This document shows positions 43,130-51,358 of a DNA stretch of 55,811 nt, one piece after another. Origin of the DNA: Anaerolineaceae bacterium UBA4890 (GTDB lineage Bacteria; Chloroflexota; Anaerolineae; Anaerolineales; Anaerolineaceae); NCBI GenBank assembly GCA_002399085.1, contig DHCY01000036.1, positions 1-55,811 of the forward strand. Direction: 5' to 3'. Positions within the stretch are counted from its first letter, which is position 1; each line of letters begins with the position of its first letter. Both the position numbers and the translations under genes were made by a program. The notes beneath the pieces are model-generated. The model had not been told where the DNA came from and did not search any database. It saw only the letters and a list, made by a program, of their open reading frames with translations.

Positions 43130-43991
43130 GCTTTCAATATGCATCCTGACACTCAATTCAAAGGATTACTTGCGACAGTGTCTCAATTCGATCCGGCAAT
43201 ATCCGCCCAAAGAGGAATACGAAATCCTGGTTGCAGACAACGGCTCCACGGATGGTACGACTGCTATGCTCTACGAAAAGTTTCCTGAAGTCCAGGTGAT
43301 CCTGAACAAGGAAAACCTTGGTTTTACCAAGCCGAACAACCAGATGCTGCACCTGGCGAAAGGGGACTTTTTGCTCTTACTCAACCCCGATACGCTGTTG
43401 ATCGAAGATTGTTTCAACCCGCAGGTTGAGTATCTGCGGGCGAATCCTGAAGTGGGGGTGAGCATTCCCAAGGTGCTCAATGGGGATGGAACTTTTCAGA
43501 GACAATCCAGGAGAGGTGAAGCCACACCGATAGAGGTGTTTGGTTATGTCTTGAAGCTTGGCAAGATTTTCCCGAAGAATAAAAAGTTGAACGGCTACCT
43601 GCTATCCTGGCTTTCTGAAGATGAAATCGCCGAGGTGAAGGCGGTCTCGGGTTCATGCATGTTCATCAGACGCCAAGCCTGGGAGCAGGTGGGCGATTTT
43701 GATGAGCAATTCTTTGCCTACCAGGAAGATAGTGATTACTGCATGCGTGCCCGCCAAAAGGGCTGGAGAGTGATGTACGTGCCGATCAGCCGCATCATCC
43801 ATTATGGCGGTGAGGGCGGCTCAAAGGACCAGCCTGTGAACAGTATCGTGCAATGGCACCGCTCATACTACCTGTATTATCGCAAACACTTTGCTAAAGA
43901 CCGCTTCTTCTTGTTCAACTGGTTTTTCTACCTGTCGATGGCAGGTAAACTCGGCATTGCGCTGCTGGCGCATCTTTTCAGCCCTCGCTAA
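43122..43991 (+). CDS. Family 2 glycosyltransferase (rhamnosyltransferase-like)
   Basis: The 289-residue inverting glycosyltransferase has the GT-A fold. The start ELSICILTLNSKDYLRQCL is typical, ILVADNGSTDGT carries the nucleotide site, and LLLLNPDTLL contains the DxD-equivalent metal motif. SVSGSCMFIRR and FFAYQEDSDYCMRARQKGW hold the acceptor-side ED residues. Such enzymes build cell-surface polysaccharides; the donor sugar is unknown. The start is a TTG with GGGGAGG upstream, overlapping the yihY-like stop, so the two are translationally coupled. The C-terminal hydrophobic stretch may touch the membrane. Confidence 0.9.
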   Translation: MTELSICILTLNSKDYLRQCLNSIRQYPPKEEYEILVADNGSTDGTTAMLYEKFPEVQVILNKENLGFTKPNNQMLHLAKGDFLLLLNPDTLLIEDCFNPQVEYLRANPEVGVSIPKVLNGDGTFQRQSRRGEATPIEVFGYVLKLGKIFPKNKKLNGYLLSWLSEDEIAEVKAVSGSCMFIRRQAWEQVGDFDEQFFAYQEDSDYCMRARQKGWRVMYVPISRIIHYGGEGGSKDQPVNSIVQWHRSYYLYYRKHFAKDRFFLFNWFFYLSMAGKLGIALLAHLFSPR

Positions 43992-44085
43992 TTTTTCAAA
44001 ACATACTTTACAGAAACTTGAAAGTTGCTTTCATCTGCATCAGAATCAGGGTACTCCTGTGTTACCAGGAATGAAAGGATTTAAG

Positions 44086-44517
44086 ATGGCAAAAAACGAT
44101 GAATCAGGCAACAGCTTTTCTGATGCTGAAAAAGAAGCAATGAAGGAACGTTCCAAGGAGATCAAGCGCGCTTCGAAAGGCAAGACCGACGGCGAAGAAG
44201 CGCTGATGGAAAAAATCAATGAAATGGCGGGCGAAGATAAAAATATTGCTTCCAGTCTGCATGAACTGATCAAGCAAAATTTTCCCCAGCTTGGGTTTCG
44301 AACCTGGTACGGGTTCCCGGCTTACACCAAGGACGGTAAAGTGATTACATTTTTCCAGGCTTCGGGACGCTTTGATGAACGTTATTCCACACTCGGATTC
44401 AGTGCTGATGCGAAACTGGATGACGGTTCTTTCTGGCCAACCTCGTATGCTTTGTTGGAATGGAATGATAATATCGCGGCTGAGATAAAGAGACTGATCA
44501 AAAAGGCAGTCGGATAA
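44086..44517 (+). CDS. DUF1801-like (YdhG-type) protein
   Basis: This 143-residue soluble protein has a charged, Lys/Glu-rich N-terminal helix region. A domain with FRTWYGFPAYTKDGKVITFFQASGRFDERYSTLGF follows, which resembles DUF1801/YdhG proteins (PAY motif and a KxxxFF-like strand). The function of that family is unknown. I chose the ATG at 44086 because AAAGGA lies seven bases before it; an ATG five codons earlier is a possible alternative. A hairpin follows at once. Confidence 0.72.
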   Translation: MAKNDESGNSFSDAEKEAMKERSKEIKRASKGKTDGEEALMEKINEMAGEDKNIASSLHELIKQNFPQLGFRTWYGFPAYTKDGKVITFFQASGRFDERYSTLGFSADAKLDDGSFWPTSYALLEWNDNIAAEIKRLIKKAVG

Positions 44518-44550
44518 ATGTATGGGCGGGTTCCAAACCCACCCATACAT
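44518..44550. terminator. Bidirectional hairpin terminator between convergent genes
   Basis: ATGTATGGGCGGGTT (44518-44532) pairs with AACCCACCCATACAT (44536-44550) with one mismatch around a three-base loop. It separates the DUF1801-like gene from the convergent alcohol dehydrogenase. Confidence 0.8.
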
Positions 44551-44581
44551 CTTTGAAATCATCTCAAAGTGGATTTCTTTA

Positions 44582-45742
44582 TTATCTGCTCAGGCGCAGG
44601 ATTGTTGCGGCGGCGGCGGGGGTGATATCGCGGTTTTCACCGCGAACAAAGCCCTCCTCCTCCAGTTTCGCCTGGACTTCGATTGCCACCTGCTCCGGGT
44701 CGAGCCCATAGGCAGTAAGTGTGGTGGGCATCCCCAGGCTGTGGAAGAACGCTGCCAGGGCTTCGATGGTGCGATCGATGCGTTCTGAATACTTCTGCAT
44801 TTTCTGATCGAGCACGCGGTAACCAAATTGCAGCAATTTCTCCTGCTTTTGTTCGCGTTTATACCAGAGCAGCCAGGGCAGAACCACCGCCAGCGATTCT
44901 GCATGAGACAGCCCATAAAGGGCAGTCAGGGAGTGCCCGATGCCATGCGTGGACCAGTCTTGCGGAACGCCGACGCCGATCAGATGGTTGAGCGCGTTGG
45001 TACACACCCACATGTAGTTGGCGCGGGCATCATAATCGGGCGGGTCAGTCTGCAAGGCGCGCTCTGCAATATCATGGATTGCCAGCAATAAGCCCTCAGC
45101 CTGGCGGTCCTGCACCTCGGCACCGACCGGATAGGTCAGGTATTGCTCCAGGATGTGCACATAGGCGTCCACCAACCCATTCCGGATTTGCTTTTGAGGT
45201 AACGAATAGGTCACCTTGGGGTCGAGAATCGAAAATTTTGGATAGACCTTTTCGCTGCCAAAGGAAGCCTTTTGTCCCTTGGCACGATTGGAAATGACGC
45301 TATTGTGATTCATTTCGCTGCCAGTGGCGGGCAGCGTGAGCACGACGCCGATAGGCAGAGCTTTTTTGACGGCTGCACCCTGCGAAACGATGTCCCAGGG
45401 GTCATCACCCTGGTAGTGCGCTGCGGCTGCGATAAATTTTGCTCCGTCGATCACCGAGCCACCACCGACTGCCAGGAGGAAGTTGATTTTATTCTTCTTG
45501 ACCGATTTGACAGCCTTCATCAGGGTGGCGTAATCGGGGTTGGGTTCGATGCCGCCAAATTCAAAGAGCTCGTGTTTGCGCAGTGCGTCGGCGACTTGCA
45601 TATAAACGCCGTTTTTCTTAATTGAACCGCCTCCATAAAGCATCAGAACGCGTGCTGTACGCGGTATTAATTTCTTGACCTTGGCAATGCTGCCAGCACC
45701 AAAAACGATTCTGGTGGGATTATAGAATTGGAAATCTTTCAT
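44582..45742 (-). CDS. Iron-containing alcohol dehydrogenase (BdhA/YqhD-like)
   Basis: The 386-residue enzyme is a group III dehydrogenase, oxidising or forming alcohols and aldehydes with NAD(P)H. The nucleotide motif is GGGSVIDGAKFIAAA. Metal ligands are in DAYVHILEQYL (Asp, His) and STHGIGHSLTALYGLSHAESLAVVLP (two His). The start KDFQFYNPTRIVFGAGS is typical of butanol dehydrogenase-like members. AGCAGGAGG precedes the ATG. A fermentative role, such as NADH disposal, is likely in an anaerobe (inference). A near-palindrome ATTGNCTTAAGNCAAT lies upstream at about 45763-45778. Confidence 0.93.
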   Translation of the reverse strand: MKDFQFYNPTRIVFGAGSIAKVKKLIPRTARVLMLYGGGSIKKNGVYMQVADALRKHELFEFGGIEPNPDYATLMKAVKSVKKNKINFLLAVGGGSVIDGAKFIAAAAHYQGDDPWDIVSQGAAVKKALPIGVVLTLPATGSEMNHNSVISNRAKGQKASFGSEKVYPKFSILDPKVTYSLPQKQIRNGLVDAYVHILEQYLTYPVGAEVQDRQAEGLLLAIHDIAERALQTDPPDYDARANYMWVCTNALNHLIGVGVPQDWSTHGIGHSLTALYGLSHAESLAVVLPWLLWYKREQKQEKLLQFGYRVLDQKMQKYSERIDRTIEALAAFFHSLGMPTTLTAYGLDPEQVAIEVQAKLEEEGFVRGENRDITPAAAATILRLSR

Positions 45743-45865
45743 GTGTGCCTCCTGCTTAAAGTTATTGACTTAAGACAATGATATCAAAGAAAAGCGGGTT
45801 GCGAGACGGCATAGAAGCCGGCACATACGGAGAGAGGCCAACGCGCAGTGCGTGTTCCCTAAAGG

Positions 45866-46792
45866 TCAGGAGCCGGGTTTAGGATGATAGTGAACGTGGA
45901 CTGCCTGCAGATAGTCGATTGTCTGCATCATTCTCCGCTCAACTTCCTCTGCCACTTCATGCCCTTCGCGAACCTTGATATCTCCGCAAACAAAGATGGT
46001 GATATTCATGACCAGGTACTGACCAAAACGATGCGCCTGGATTTGTTCAATGCCTTCCAAACCGGGCACATCCTTAAGCAAGGCACGCACTTCTTGATCC
46101 AGAGATTGACCAGGAACGGTATCCATGAGAATGTCGGTTGAATCGCGCAGGATCTCAACCCCAGACATGAGGAAGAATATGGCAACCACGGAGCCAGCCA
46201 GAGGGTCTGCCCAGGCGTAACCAAACTGGGCTGCCAAAGTACCGATGACCACTGCTGTAGCTGAGAAAATGTCATTACGGTGATCGAGCGATAAGGCGAT
46301 CACGGTCGGATTGTTTGTTTTCTTGCCGGCTTTACTGGTGTAGATGTAAAGGAGACCCTTCAAAAGTATGGTAAAAAGGGCAACATACAGGGCAACCGGG
46401 TTTACAGCTTCAACTTCTGCCCCCTGCAGATAATCAACCATGGTCTGAACTGAATTCCAGAAAATCGTGAAAGCCGCAGTAATGATAAAAGCAGCAATGA
46501 CAAGCGCCCCAATGCTTTCAAACTGGCTGTGACCGTAAGGATGGTCATCATCGGCAGGCTTTCGAGATGCGCGCATGAAGATGGCGATGGCAGTGTTGTA
46601 GACAACATCGGAGGTGGAGTTGATGCCATCTGCCAGCAAAGCGGATGAATGAGCATAGATACCAACGGTGGTCTTGAGCAGTGCCAACAAAATATTGGCA
46701 ACAAGAGCGAGGTTAACCGAACGAGAGCTCAACTGTGCTCGCTGGCTTTGATCAATAGGCTTGGTAGCGGATTCTGAAATATTTGAGCTCAT
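45866..46792 (-). CDS. Cation diffusion facilitator (CDF) metal efflux protein
   Basis: The 308-residue exporter uses proton exchange to expel divalent metals such as Zn2+, Mn2+ or Fe2+. It has six membrane helices and two metal-site motifs: ALLADGINSTSD (ADxxxxxxD region) and SLDHRNDIFS (HxxxD). The latter, with His-Asp in helix V, resembles Zn-type sites. The C-terminal cytoplasmic domain has VPGLEGIEQIQAHRFGQYLVMNITIFV and a final HVHYHP metal site. Its ATG overlaps the trpS stop (ATGA on the minus strand), so the two genes are co-transcribed. Confidence 0.94.
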   Translation of the reverse strand: MSSNISESATKPIDQSQRAQLSSRSVNLALVANILLALLKTTVGIYAHSSALLADGINSTSDVVYNTAIAIFMRASRKPADDDHPYGHSQFESIGALVIAAFIITAAFTIFWNSVQTMVDYLQGAEVEAVNPVALYVALFTILLKGLLYIYTSKAGKKTNNPTVIALSLDHRNDIFSATAVVIGTLAAQFGYAWADPLAGSVVAIFFLMSGVEILRDSTDILMDTVPGQSLDQEVRALLKDVPGLEGIEQIQAHRFGQYLVMNITIFVCGDIKVREGHEVAEEVERRMMQTIDYLQAVHVHYHPKPGS

Positions 46793-47781
46793 TTATCTAA
46801 TCCTACTGCTTTGCGAACTTTGGCAAGTACAGGTCGTCCAAGCTCACGTGCTTTTCTGGCGCCACTGTCAAGCACAGCATCAATTTCTGATTTGTTATCC
46901 ATCAGGTGGTTGAAGCGATCCCGAATGGGCTGAAAGCTGGTGAGCATGGTCTCAAACAGTTCCTGCTTCAGTGTGCCGTATGCCAGACCACCATGCAGGT
47001 AAAGTTGCCGAACTTCTTCAACTCTTTCGGGCGTACCGAAAAATTTGAAGATCTGGAAGAGATTGTCTGTATCCGGGTTTTTGGGGGCTTCCGGTGGGGT
47101 GCTGTCGGTAACGATGCGCATAACCTGTTTACGCAGGGCTTTTTCGGGGGCAAAAATAGGCAGAGTGTTACCGTAACTCTTGCTCATTTTGCGTCCATCA
47201 ATGCCAGGAACGTCTTTGACCTCATCCGCAAACAAGCCCTCGGGGACTTTGAGCGTTTTGCCGTAAATGCGATTGAAATTCTCGGCAATGTCGCGGGCAA
47301 TCTCGACGTGCTGTTTCTGATCCAGCCCAACCGGCACAACATCGGAGTCGTAAAGCAGGATATCGGCAGCCATCAGGATCGGGTAGGTGTAGAGCCCCAT
47401 ATTGACGCCGTCATCCGGGTCACGACCCAGTTCGGCGTTTTTATCGAGCATGGCTTTGTAGGCATGGGCGCGGTTCATCAAACCCTTGGGCGTGACGGCA
47501 GCCAGGATGGTGGTCAATTCGGGGATCTCGTGGATATCTGACTGGCGGAAGAAAATTGCTTTTTCCGTATCCAGCCCAAAAGCCATCCAGGATGCAGCAA
47601 CTTCATAAATGAGCTGCTGCAACTCTTCCCGGTCAGGGTTGCTGTTGAGAGCATGCAGATCGGCTACAAAGTAGACCCCGAAGTACTTTTCGGTCAGTGC
47701 CAGGGCAGGCTTGATGGCGCCGAAATAGTTGCCAATATGGATATTTCCGGTAGGCTTGATGCCAGTTAACGAAATTTTCAT
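46789..47781 (-). CDS. trpS: Tryptophanyl-tRNA synthetase
   Basis: TrpRS charges tRNA-Trp. The 330-residue protein is the usual bacterial length. The class I signature I is TGNIHIGNYFGA (HIGH variant HIGN), and signature II is GRKMSKSYGN. LYDSDVVPVGLDQKQHVEIARDIAENFN is the tryptophan and tRNA region. TAGGAGCAC lies ahead of the ATG on the minus strand, and a TATAAT (47818-47813) lies further up. It is divergent from the ATPase operon and heads a unit with the CDF transporter. Confidence 0.97.
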   Translation of the reverse strand: MKISLTGIKPTGNIHIGNYFGAIKPALALTEKYFGVYFVADLHALNSNPDREELQQLIYEVAASWMAFGLDTEKAIFFRQSDIHEIPELTTILAAVTPKGLMNRAHAYKAMLDKNAELGRDPDDGVNMGLYTYPILMAADILLYDSDVVPVGLDQKQHVEIARDIAENFNRIYGKTLKVPEGLFADEVKDVPGIDGRKMSKSYGNTLPIFAPEKALRKQVMRIVTDSTPPEAPKNPDTDNLFQIFKFFGTPERVEEVRQLYLHGGLAYGTLKQELFETMLTSFQPIRDRFNHLMDNKSEIDAVLDSGARKARELGRPVLAKVRKAVGLDK

Positions 47782-47875
47782 CTGAGTGCTCCTACGATAT
47801 TCGTGATTATTGATTATAAGTCATTCGAAGCCAGGATTCAGTGCTGTTTTAGCGGATAATTTGTGTTTTGTGTTT

Positions 47876-47904
47876 TTGACACTACATGTTAAATCTGGCA
47901 TAAT
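47876..47904 (+). promoter_or_regulatory. Promoter of the N-type ATPase operon
   Basis: TTGACA (47876-47881), 17 bases, then CATAAT (47899-47904). It lies 55 bases before the chosen GTG start of atpD, which rules out the longer frame beginning at 47810. Confidence 0.85.
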
Positions 47905-47959
47905 TACTGTTAGCCCGTTGATAAGACAGTCAAATCAGTTAAAAGGTGAAAACAGCATA

Positions 47960-49429
47960 GTGGAGCAGATCCAGGAAGAAAACAGAAACCACGGTACGAT
48001 CATACGCCTGGTCGGCGTTGTTGTTGATGTTGAATTCGAATCAGGATATCTTCCTTCTATTTATAACGCTCTGCTGGTAAAAGTACGCTCAGGTGAAGAC
48101 CTGATTTTGGAGATCCAGGAACATGTCGGCACCAAGGTCGTGCGTGCCATTGCCATGGGCTCAACAGCTGGCTTGCGGCGGGGTATGGTGGTAATTGACC
48201 TGGAAAAACCGATCGAGGTTCCCATCGGACGCAAAACGCTTGGTCGTTTGTTTAATGTGTTGGGTCAACCGATTGATGGCATGGGTCCAATTGAATCGGA
48301 CCAGGTTGCACCAATCCACAAGGAAGCCCCGGCACTAAATGAACAAGTAGTCTCACGAGAAATGATCGTGACAGGTATCAAAGCGATTGACCTGCTGACA
48401 CCCTACCCGAAAGGCGGCAAGGTAGGCTTGTTTGGGGGTGCTGGCGTTGGCAAGACCGTTTTGATGCTTGAACTGATGAACAACACCATCACAAAAAGCT
48501 CTGGCATCGTGGTCTTTTCTGGTGTGGGCGAACGCAGTCGTGAAGGCAACGACATGTGGCTGGATATGAATGCTTCCGGTCTGATCGACTCGACGATCCT
48601 CACCTTTGGACAAATGAACGAACCGCCTGGTGCCCGTCTGAGAGTGCCTTTCACTGCACTGACCATGGCGGAATACTTCAGGGATGAAGAAAACCGTCCG
48701 GTTCTGATTTTTATTGACAATATCTACCGCTTTATTCAGGCTGGCTCTGAAGTATCTGCCTTGTTAGGTCGGTTGCCCAGTGAAATGGGCTACCAGCCTA
48801 CGCTTGATTCAGAAATGGGCTTACTGCAGGAGCGGATCACCTCAACAAGCAGCGGCGGCATCACTTCGGTGCAGGCGGTATACATCCCTGCCGATGATGT
48901 TACTGACCCGGCTGTGGCGGCAACCTTCTCCCATCTGGATGCCTCGACGGTGCTTTCAAGGCGATTGGTCACGATGGGTATTTACCCGGCTATCGACCCG
49001 TTGCAGAGCACGTCCAACCTGCTTGCACCACATGCAGTCGGAAAAGAACATTTTGACGTGGCAATGCAGGTACGGGCGACCCTGGCACGCTATGACGAAT
49101 TGCAAGACCTGATCGCAATTTTGGGTATAGAAGAATTATCGCTATCTGATCAGAAAACAGTCATCCGAGCTCGCCGGCTGCAGCGCTTTTTGTCGCAGCC
49201 TTTCATGGTTGCCGAGACTTTTTCGGGCAGACCGGGTGCTTTTGTCTCCCTGGAAGATAACATCCACGGATTCAAAGAAATTCTGGATGGCAAACACGAC
49301 GACGTACCTGAACAGGCGTTTTATATGACCGGCACCATCGCCGACGTGCTTAAGAAAGCCGAAGCGATGGAAGCTGACACTGATAAAGCGGAAGTTCAGG
49401 AGGAGCCAGTCGATGAGTCCAGCGGATGA
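47960..49429 (+). CDS. atpD: N-type ATPase subunit beta
   Basis: Beta carries the catalytic ATP sites of the F1-like head. The 489-residue protein starts at a GTG with AAGGTGA 10 bases upstream. It has the beta-barrel domain (RLVGVVVDVEFESG), the P-loop GGAGVGKTVLMLEL, the catalytic glutamate segment GVGERSREGNDMW, FIDNIYRFIQAGSEVSALLGR and the C-terminal DELQDLIAILGIEELS. FIDNIYRF has Tyr where the common F-type sequence has Phe or Ile. It heads the operon, as beta does in N-type but not ordinary F-type operons. It overlaps atpC by 17 bases. Confidence 0.97.
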   Translation: MEQIQEENRNHGTIIRLVGVVVDVEFESGYLPSIYNALLVKVRSGEDLILEIQEHVGTKVVRAIAMGSTAGLRRGMVVIDLEKPIEVPIGRKTLGRLFNVLGQPIDGMGPIESDQVAPIHKEAPALNEQVVSREMIVTGIKAIDLLTPYPKGGKVGLFGGAGVGKTVLMLELMNNTITKSSGIVVFSGVGERSREGNDMWLDMNASGLIDSTILTFGQMNEPPGARLRVPFTALTMAEYFRDEENRPVLIFIDNIYRFIQAGSEVSALLGRLPSEMGYQPTLDSEMGLLQERITSTSSGGITSVQAVYIPADDVTDPAVAATFSHLDASTVLSRRLVTMGIYPAIDPLQSTSNLLAPHAVGKEHFDVAMQVRATLARYDELQDLIAILGIEELSLSDQKTVIRARRLQRFLSQPFMVAETFSGRPGAFVSLEDNIHGFKEILDGKHDDVPEQAFYMTGTIADVLKKAEAMEADTDKAEVQEEPVDESSG

Positions 49430-49688
49430 GGATAAGAAAAAACTTAAAGTAGAAGTGTTGAGCCTGGGCTCCGGCGGTATGACGCTGGAAGGGATCAGCG
49501 CGATGCAGGTATTTTTGGCTGATGGTTCCTGGCTGGGCATTCGCCCTGGGCATGCCCCACTGGTAACCGCAACTGGCGATGGCGAATTGAAATACCGGCA
49601 GGATGATGATATTGAACAAACCGTGCAGGTAAAAGGAGGAATCCTCACCCTGAAAGATGACCTGGTTAGTATATTAACAACTCATTGA
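49413..49688 (+). CDS. atpC: N-type ATPase subunit epsilon, short form
   Basis: Epsilon joins the gamma shaft to the c ring. The product is only 91 residues and consists of the N-terminal beta-sandwich (LKVEVLSLGSG...SWLGIRPGHAPLV...VKGGILTLKDDLVSIL). The C-terminal two-helix domain, which inhibits ATP hydrolysis in typical proteins of 130-140 residues, is missing. The gene is not broken: the stop is followed closely by the GAGG ribosome site of the next gene. Loss of the inhibitory arm would favour ATP-driven pumping (inference). Confidence 0.93.
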   Translation: MSPADEDKKKLKVEVLSLGSGGMTLEGISAMQVFLADGSWLGIRPGHAPLVTATGDGELKYRQDDDIEQTVQVKGGILTLKDDLVSILTTH

Positions 49689-49696
49689 GGATATGA

Positions 49697-50038
49697 ATGA
49701 CCGAAGAGCTGCGCCAGGATGATGATCTTGACAAGACTGATAACATTCCCATCAGGCGGCGCAAGCTCTTTAGCGCGCGCGATTTGCGGGCGACCACGAT
49801 CGGATGGGAAATAGCCATTCCGATTATCGGCGGACCTTTTTTTGGATTCATCCTCGACCGTCGCTTCGATACTGGTGTCCGCTGGACTTTGATATTGTTG
49901 GGTGTCGGTCTTATCGCAGCCATTTCTGCGGTATTGAGGTACATCCGATATGAGTTTTATCTGATGAACAAGGAAAAAGAAGAAGAAGAGAAACAAGGTA
50001 TTAAGAAAGTATGGCGGAATTACGATGACGACGAATGA
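49697..50038 (+). CDS. atpQ: N-type ATPase accessory membrane protein AtpQ (AtpI/AtpZ-like)
   Basis: The 113-residue protein has two membrane helices (IGWEIAIPIIGGPFFGFILD and WTLILLGVGLIAAISAVLRYI) between a charged N-terminus and a Glu/Lys-rich C-terminal tail. The helices resemble AtpI/AtpZ, which help assemble c rings or carry ions. In N-type operons the third gene is called atpQ; I assign it by position and fold. GAGG precedes the ATG. It overlaps atpR by 14 bases. Confidence 0.82.
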   Translation: MTEELRQDDDLDKTDNIPIRRRKLFSARDLRATTIGWEIAIPIIGGPFFGFILDRRFDTGVRWTLILLGVGLIAAISAVLRYIRYEFYLMNKEKEEEEKQGIKKVWRNYDDDE

Positions 50039-50354
50039 ACAGGTAAACCTTCTCTGGGTTGCCTTGTGGACCGTGGTGTCAGCAGCCTGGTCAGTCTTAT
50101 CTTTCCAATGGTTGCGGAAAAGCATCGAAGAAATCCACCCTGTCCAGGACGGCGGCAAATCGCACCTGACAGGATTGATCATCCGCCGCGTTTCAGTTTT
50201 TCTGATGATCGGGCTGCTCATATTCCTGGCGTTGAAAACTGAGCCGGTAGCCGCGGTGGCGATTGCGATCACGGTCACTGTAGTAACCTGGGTCCAGGTG
50301 ATCATCTATAACGTTAAAATTAACAAACAAGACGCAGGACGAAAGGAGCAGTAA
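50025..50354 (+). CDS. atpR: N-type ATPase accessory membrane protein AtpR
   Basis: The 109-residue protein has three predicted membrane helices and a conserved-looking Arg pair at the start of the second (LTGLIIRRVSVFLMIGLLIFLAL). AtpR is the hallmark of N-type operons, lies between atpQ and the a subunit, and is known to bear a membrane arginine. Its exact role is unsettled, with c-ring assembly or plugging suggested. Position, size and helix count all fit; sequence identity is too low for me to be certain by eye. Confidence 0.82.
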   Translation: MTTNEQVNLLWVALWTVVSAAWSVLSFQWLRKSIEEIHPVQDGGKSHLTGLIIRRVSVFLMIGLLIFLALKTEPVAAVAIAITVTVVTWVQVIIYNVKINKQDAGRKEQ

Positions 50355-50355
50355 T

Positions 50356-51096
50356 TTGGATGTAATAGAACACCCGATCGTCTTTGAGCTTTTTGGGATT
50401 ATTCCAGTGCGGGATACCGTGGTTTACACCTGGATAACCATGGGCGCGATCATCGCCCTGGTGCTGATTTTGAAGCTGGTCAAACCCAACCTGCTGGAAT
50501 ATATCCTCGAGGCGATCATTAGCATTATTGATGATGCGATGGATGTGGACGATCTGCACCCCTACATCCCCTTGCTGGGGAGCCTGATGGTGTTTACATT
50601 AACGGCGAACCTGATATCCATTGTCCCTAGGATGAAGTCACCGACATCGGATCTGAATACGACCATCGCGCTGGCGTTGATCGTGGTATTTTCTGTCCAT
50701 ATTTATGGAATGATAAAGAAAGGTGTTTGGGCTTATCTCAAAGACTTTGCCTCGCCAATTTTTATGTTTCCGATTGAGTTGATCGGTCAATTCAGCCGTA
50801 CGCTTTCGCTTTCGATGCGTCTTTTCGGCAATATTTTGAGCGGGGACCTGATCGTAGCAATTGTATTTTCGATTATTCCCGTGTTATTACCCATCGCAAT
50901 GACGGCTGTGACCATGATTTCCGGAGTCTTACAGGCTTTCGTGCTGACAACGCTGGCTGCTTTGTTTATCTCTTCTGCGGTTGAGATAAACGAAGAAGAC
51001 TCAAAGATGAAAGCCGAAGGGAAGAAAACAAGCATCAAGGAATTATTTAATAAGAATTTTAGAAAGGAAAAAATAAATGGAGAATCTAGATCCTGA
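50356..51096 (+). CDS. atpB: N-type ATPase subunit a
   Basis: Subunit a forms the two ion half-channels against the c ring. The 246-residue protein has about six membrane helices. The essential arginine lies in RTLSLSMRLFGNILSGD, equivalent to Arg210 of E. coli, within the usual LSLxxRLFGN motif. The start is a TTG (50356) with AAAGGAG upstream, one base after the atpR stop. The C-terminus is charged (EDSKMKAEGKKTSIKELFNK). It overlaps atpE by 20 bases. Confidence 0.94.
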   Translation: MDVIEHPIVFELFGIIPVRDTVVYTWITMGAIIALVLILKLVKPNLLEYILEAIISIIDDAMDVDDLHPYIPLLGSLMVFTLTANLISIVPRMKSPTSDLNTTIALALIVVFSVHIYGMIKKGVWAYLKDFASPIFMFPIELIGQFSRTLSLSMRLFGNILSGDLIVAIVFSIIPVLLPIAMTAVTMISGVLQAFVLTTLAALFISSAVEINEEDSKMKAEGKKTSIKELFNKNFRKEKINGESRS

Positions 51097-51355
51097 GGTA
51101 TTAATCATCGTTGTTACGACAATTGTATGTGGTCTGGCAATTGTGGTTGGAACTATGATCCCCACTTGGGTGGAAGGCAAAGCTGCTGAGAAGGCAATTG
51201 AAGGAATGGCGCGCCAGCCAGACGCTGCACCCCAGTTGCGCACTGCCATGCTGATCGCTTTGGCTTTGCTGGAAACAGCATCTATTTATGTGCTGCTGGT
51301 TGTGTTGGTGCTTTTGTTTGCGAACCCACTGATCAATCGCTTCTTCGGGGGATAA
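51077..51355 (+). CDS. atpE: N-type ATPase subunit c
   Basis: The rotor-ring subunit has 92 residues and two helices joined by a loop with the RQPD motif (Arg46-Asp49). Helix 1 carries Glu33 (TWVEGKAAEKA) at the place of Gln32 in the Na+-binding Ilyobacter ring. Helix 2 carries Glu66-Thr67 and Tyr71 (LLETASIYVLL), matching Glu65, Ser66 and Tyr70 there. Two membrane carboxylates are typical of N-type rings; the coupled ion (Na+ or H+) cannot be decided from sequence alone. AGAAAGGAAA precedes the ATG. Confidence 0.95.
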   Translation: MENLDPEVLIIVVTTIVCGLAIVVGTMIPTWVEGKAAEKAIEGMARQPDAAPQLRTAMLIALALLETASIYVLLVVLVLLFANPLINRFFGG

Positions 51356-51358
51356 GCC

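Noticed and set aside
47810..47959. Longer N-terminus for the ATPase beta subunit starting at 47810
   Set aside because: The extra 50 codons cross a consensus promoter (47876-47904) and do not resemble beta. GTG at 47960 has a ribosome site and the proper start.
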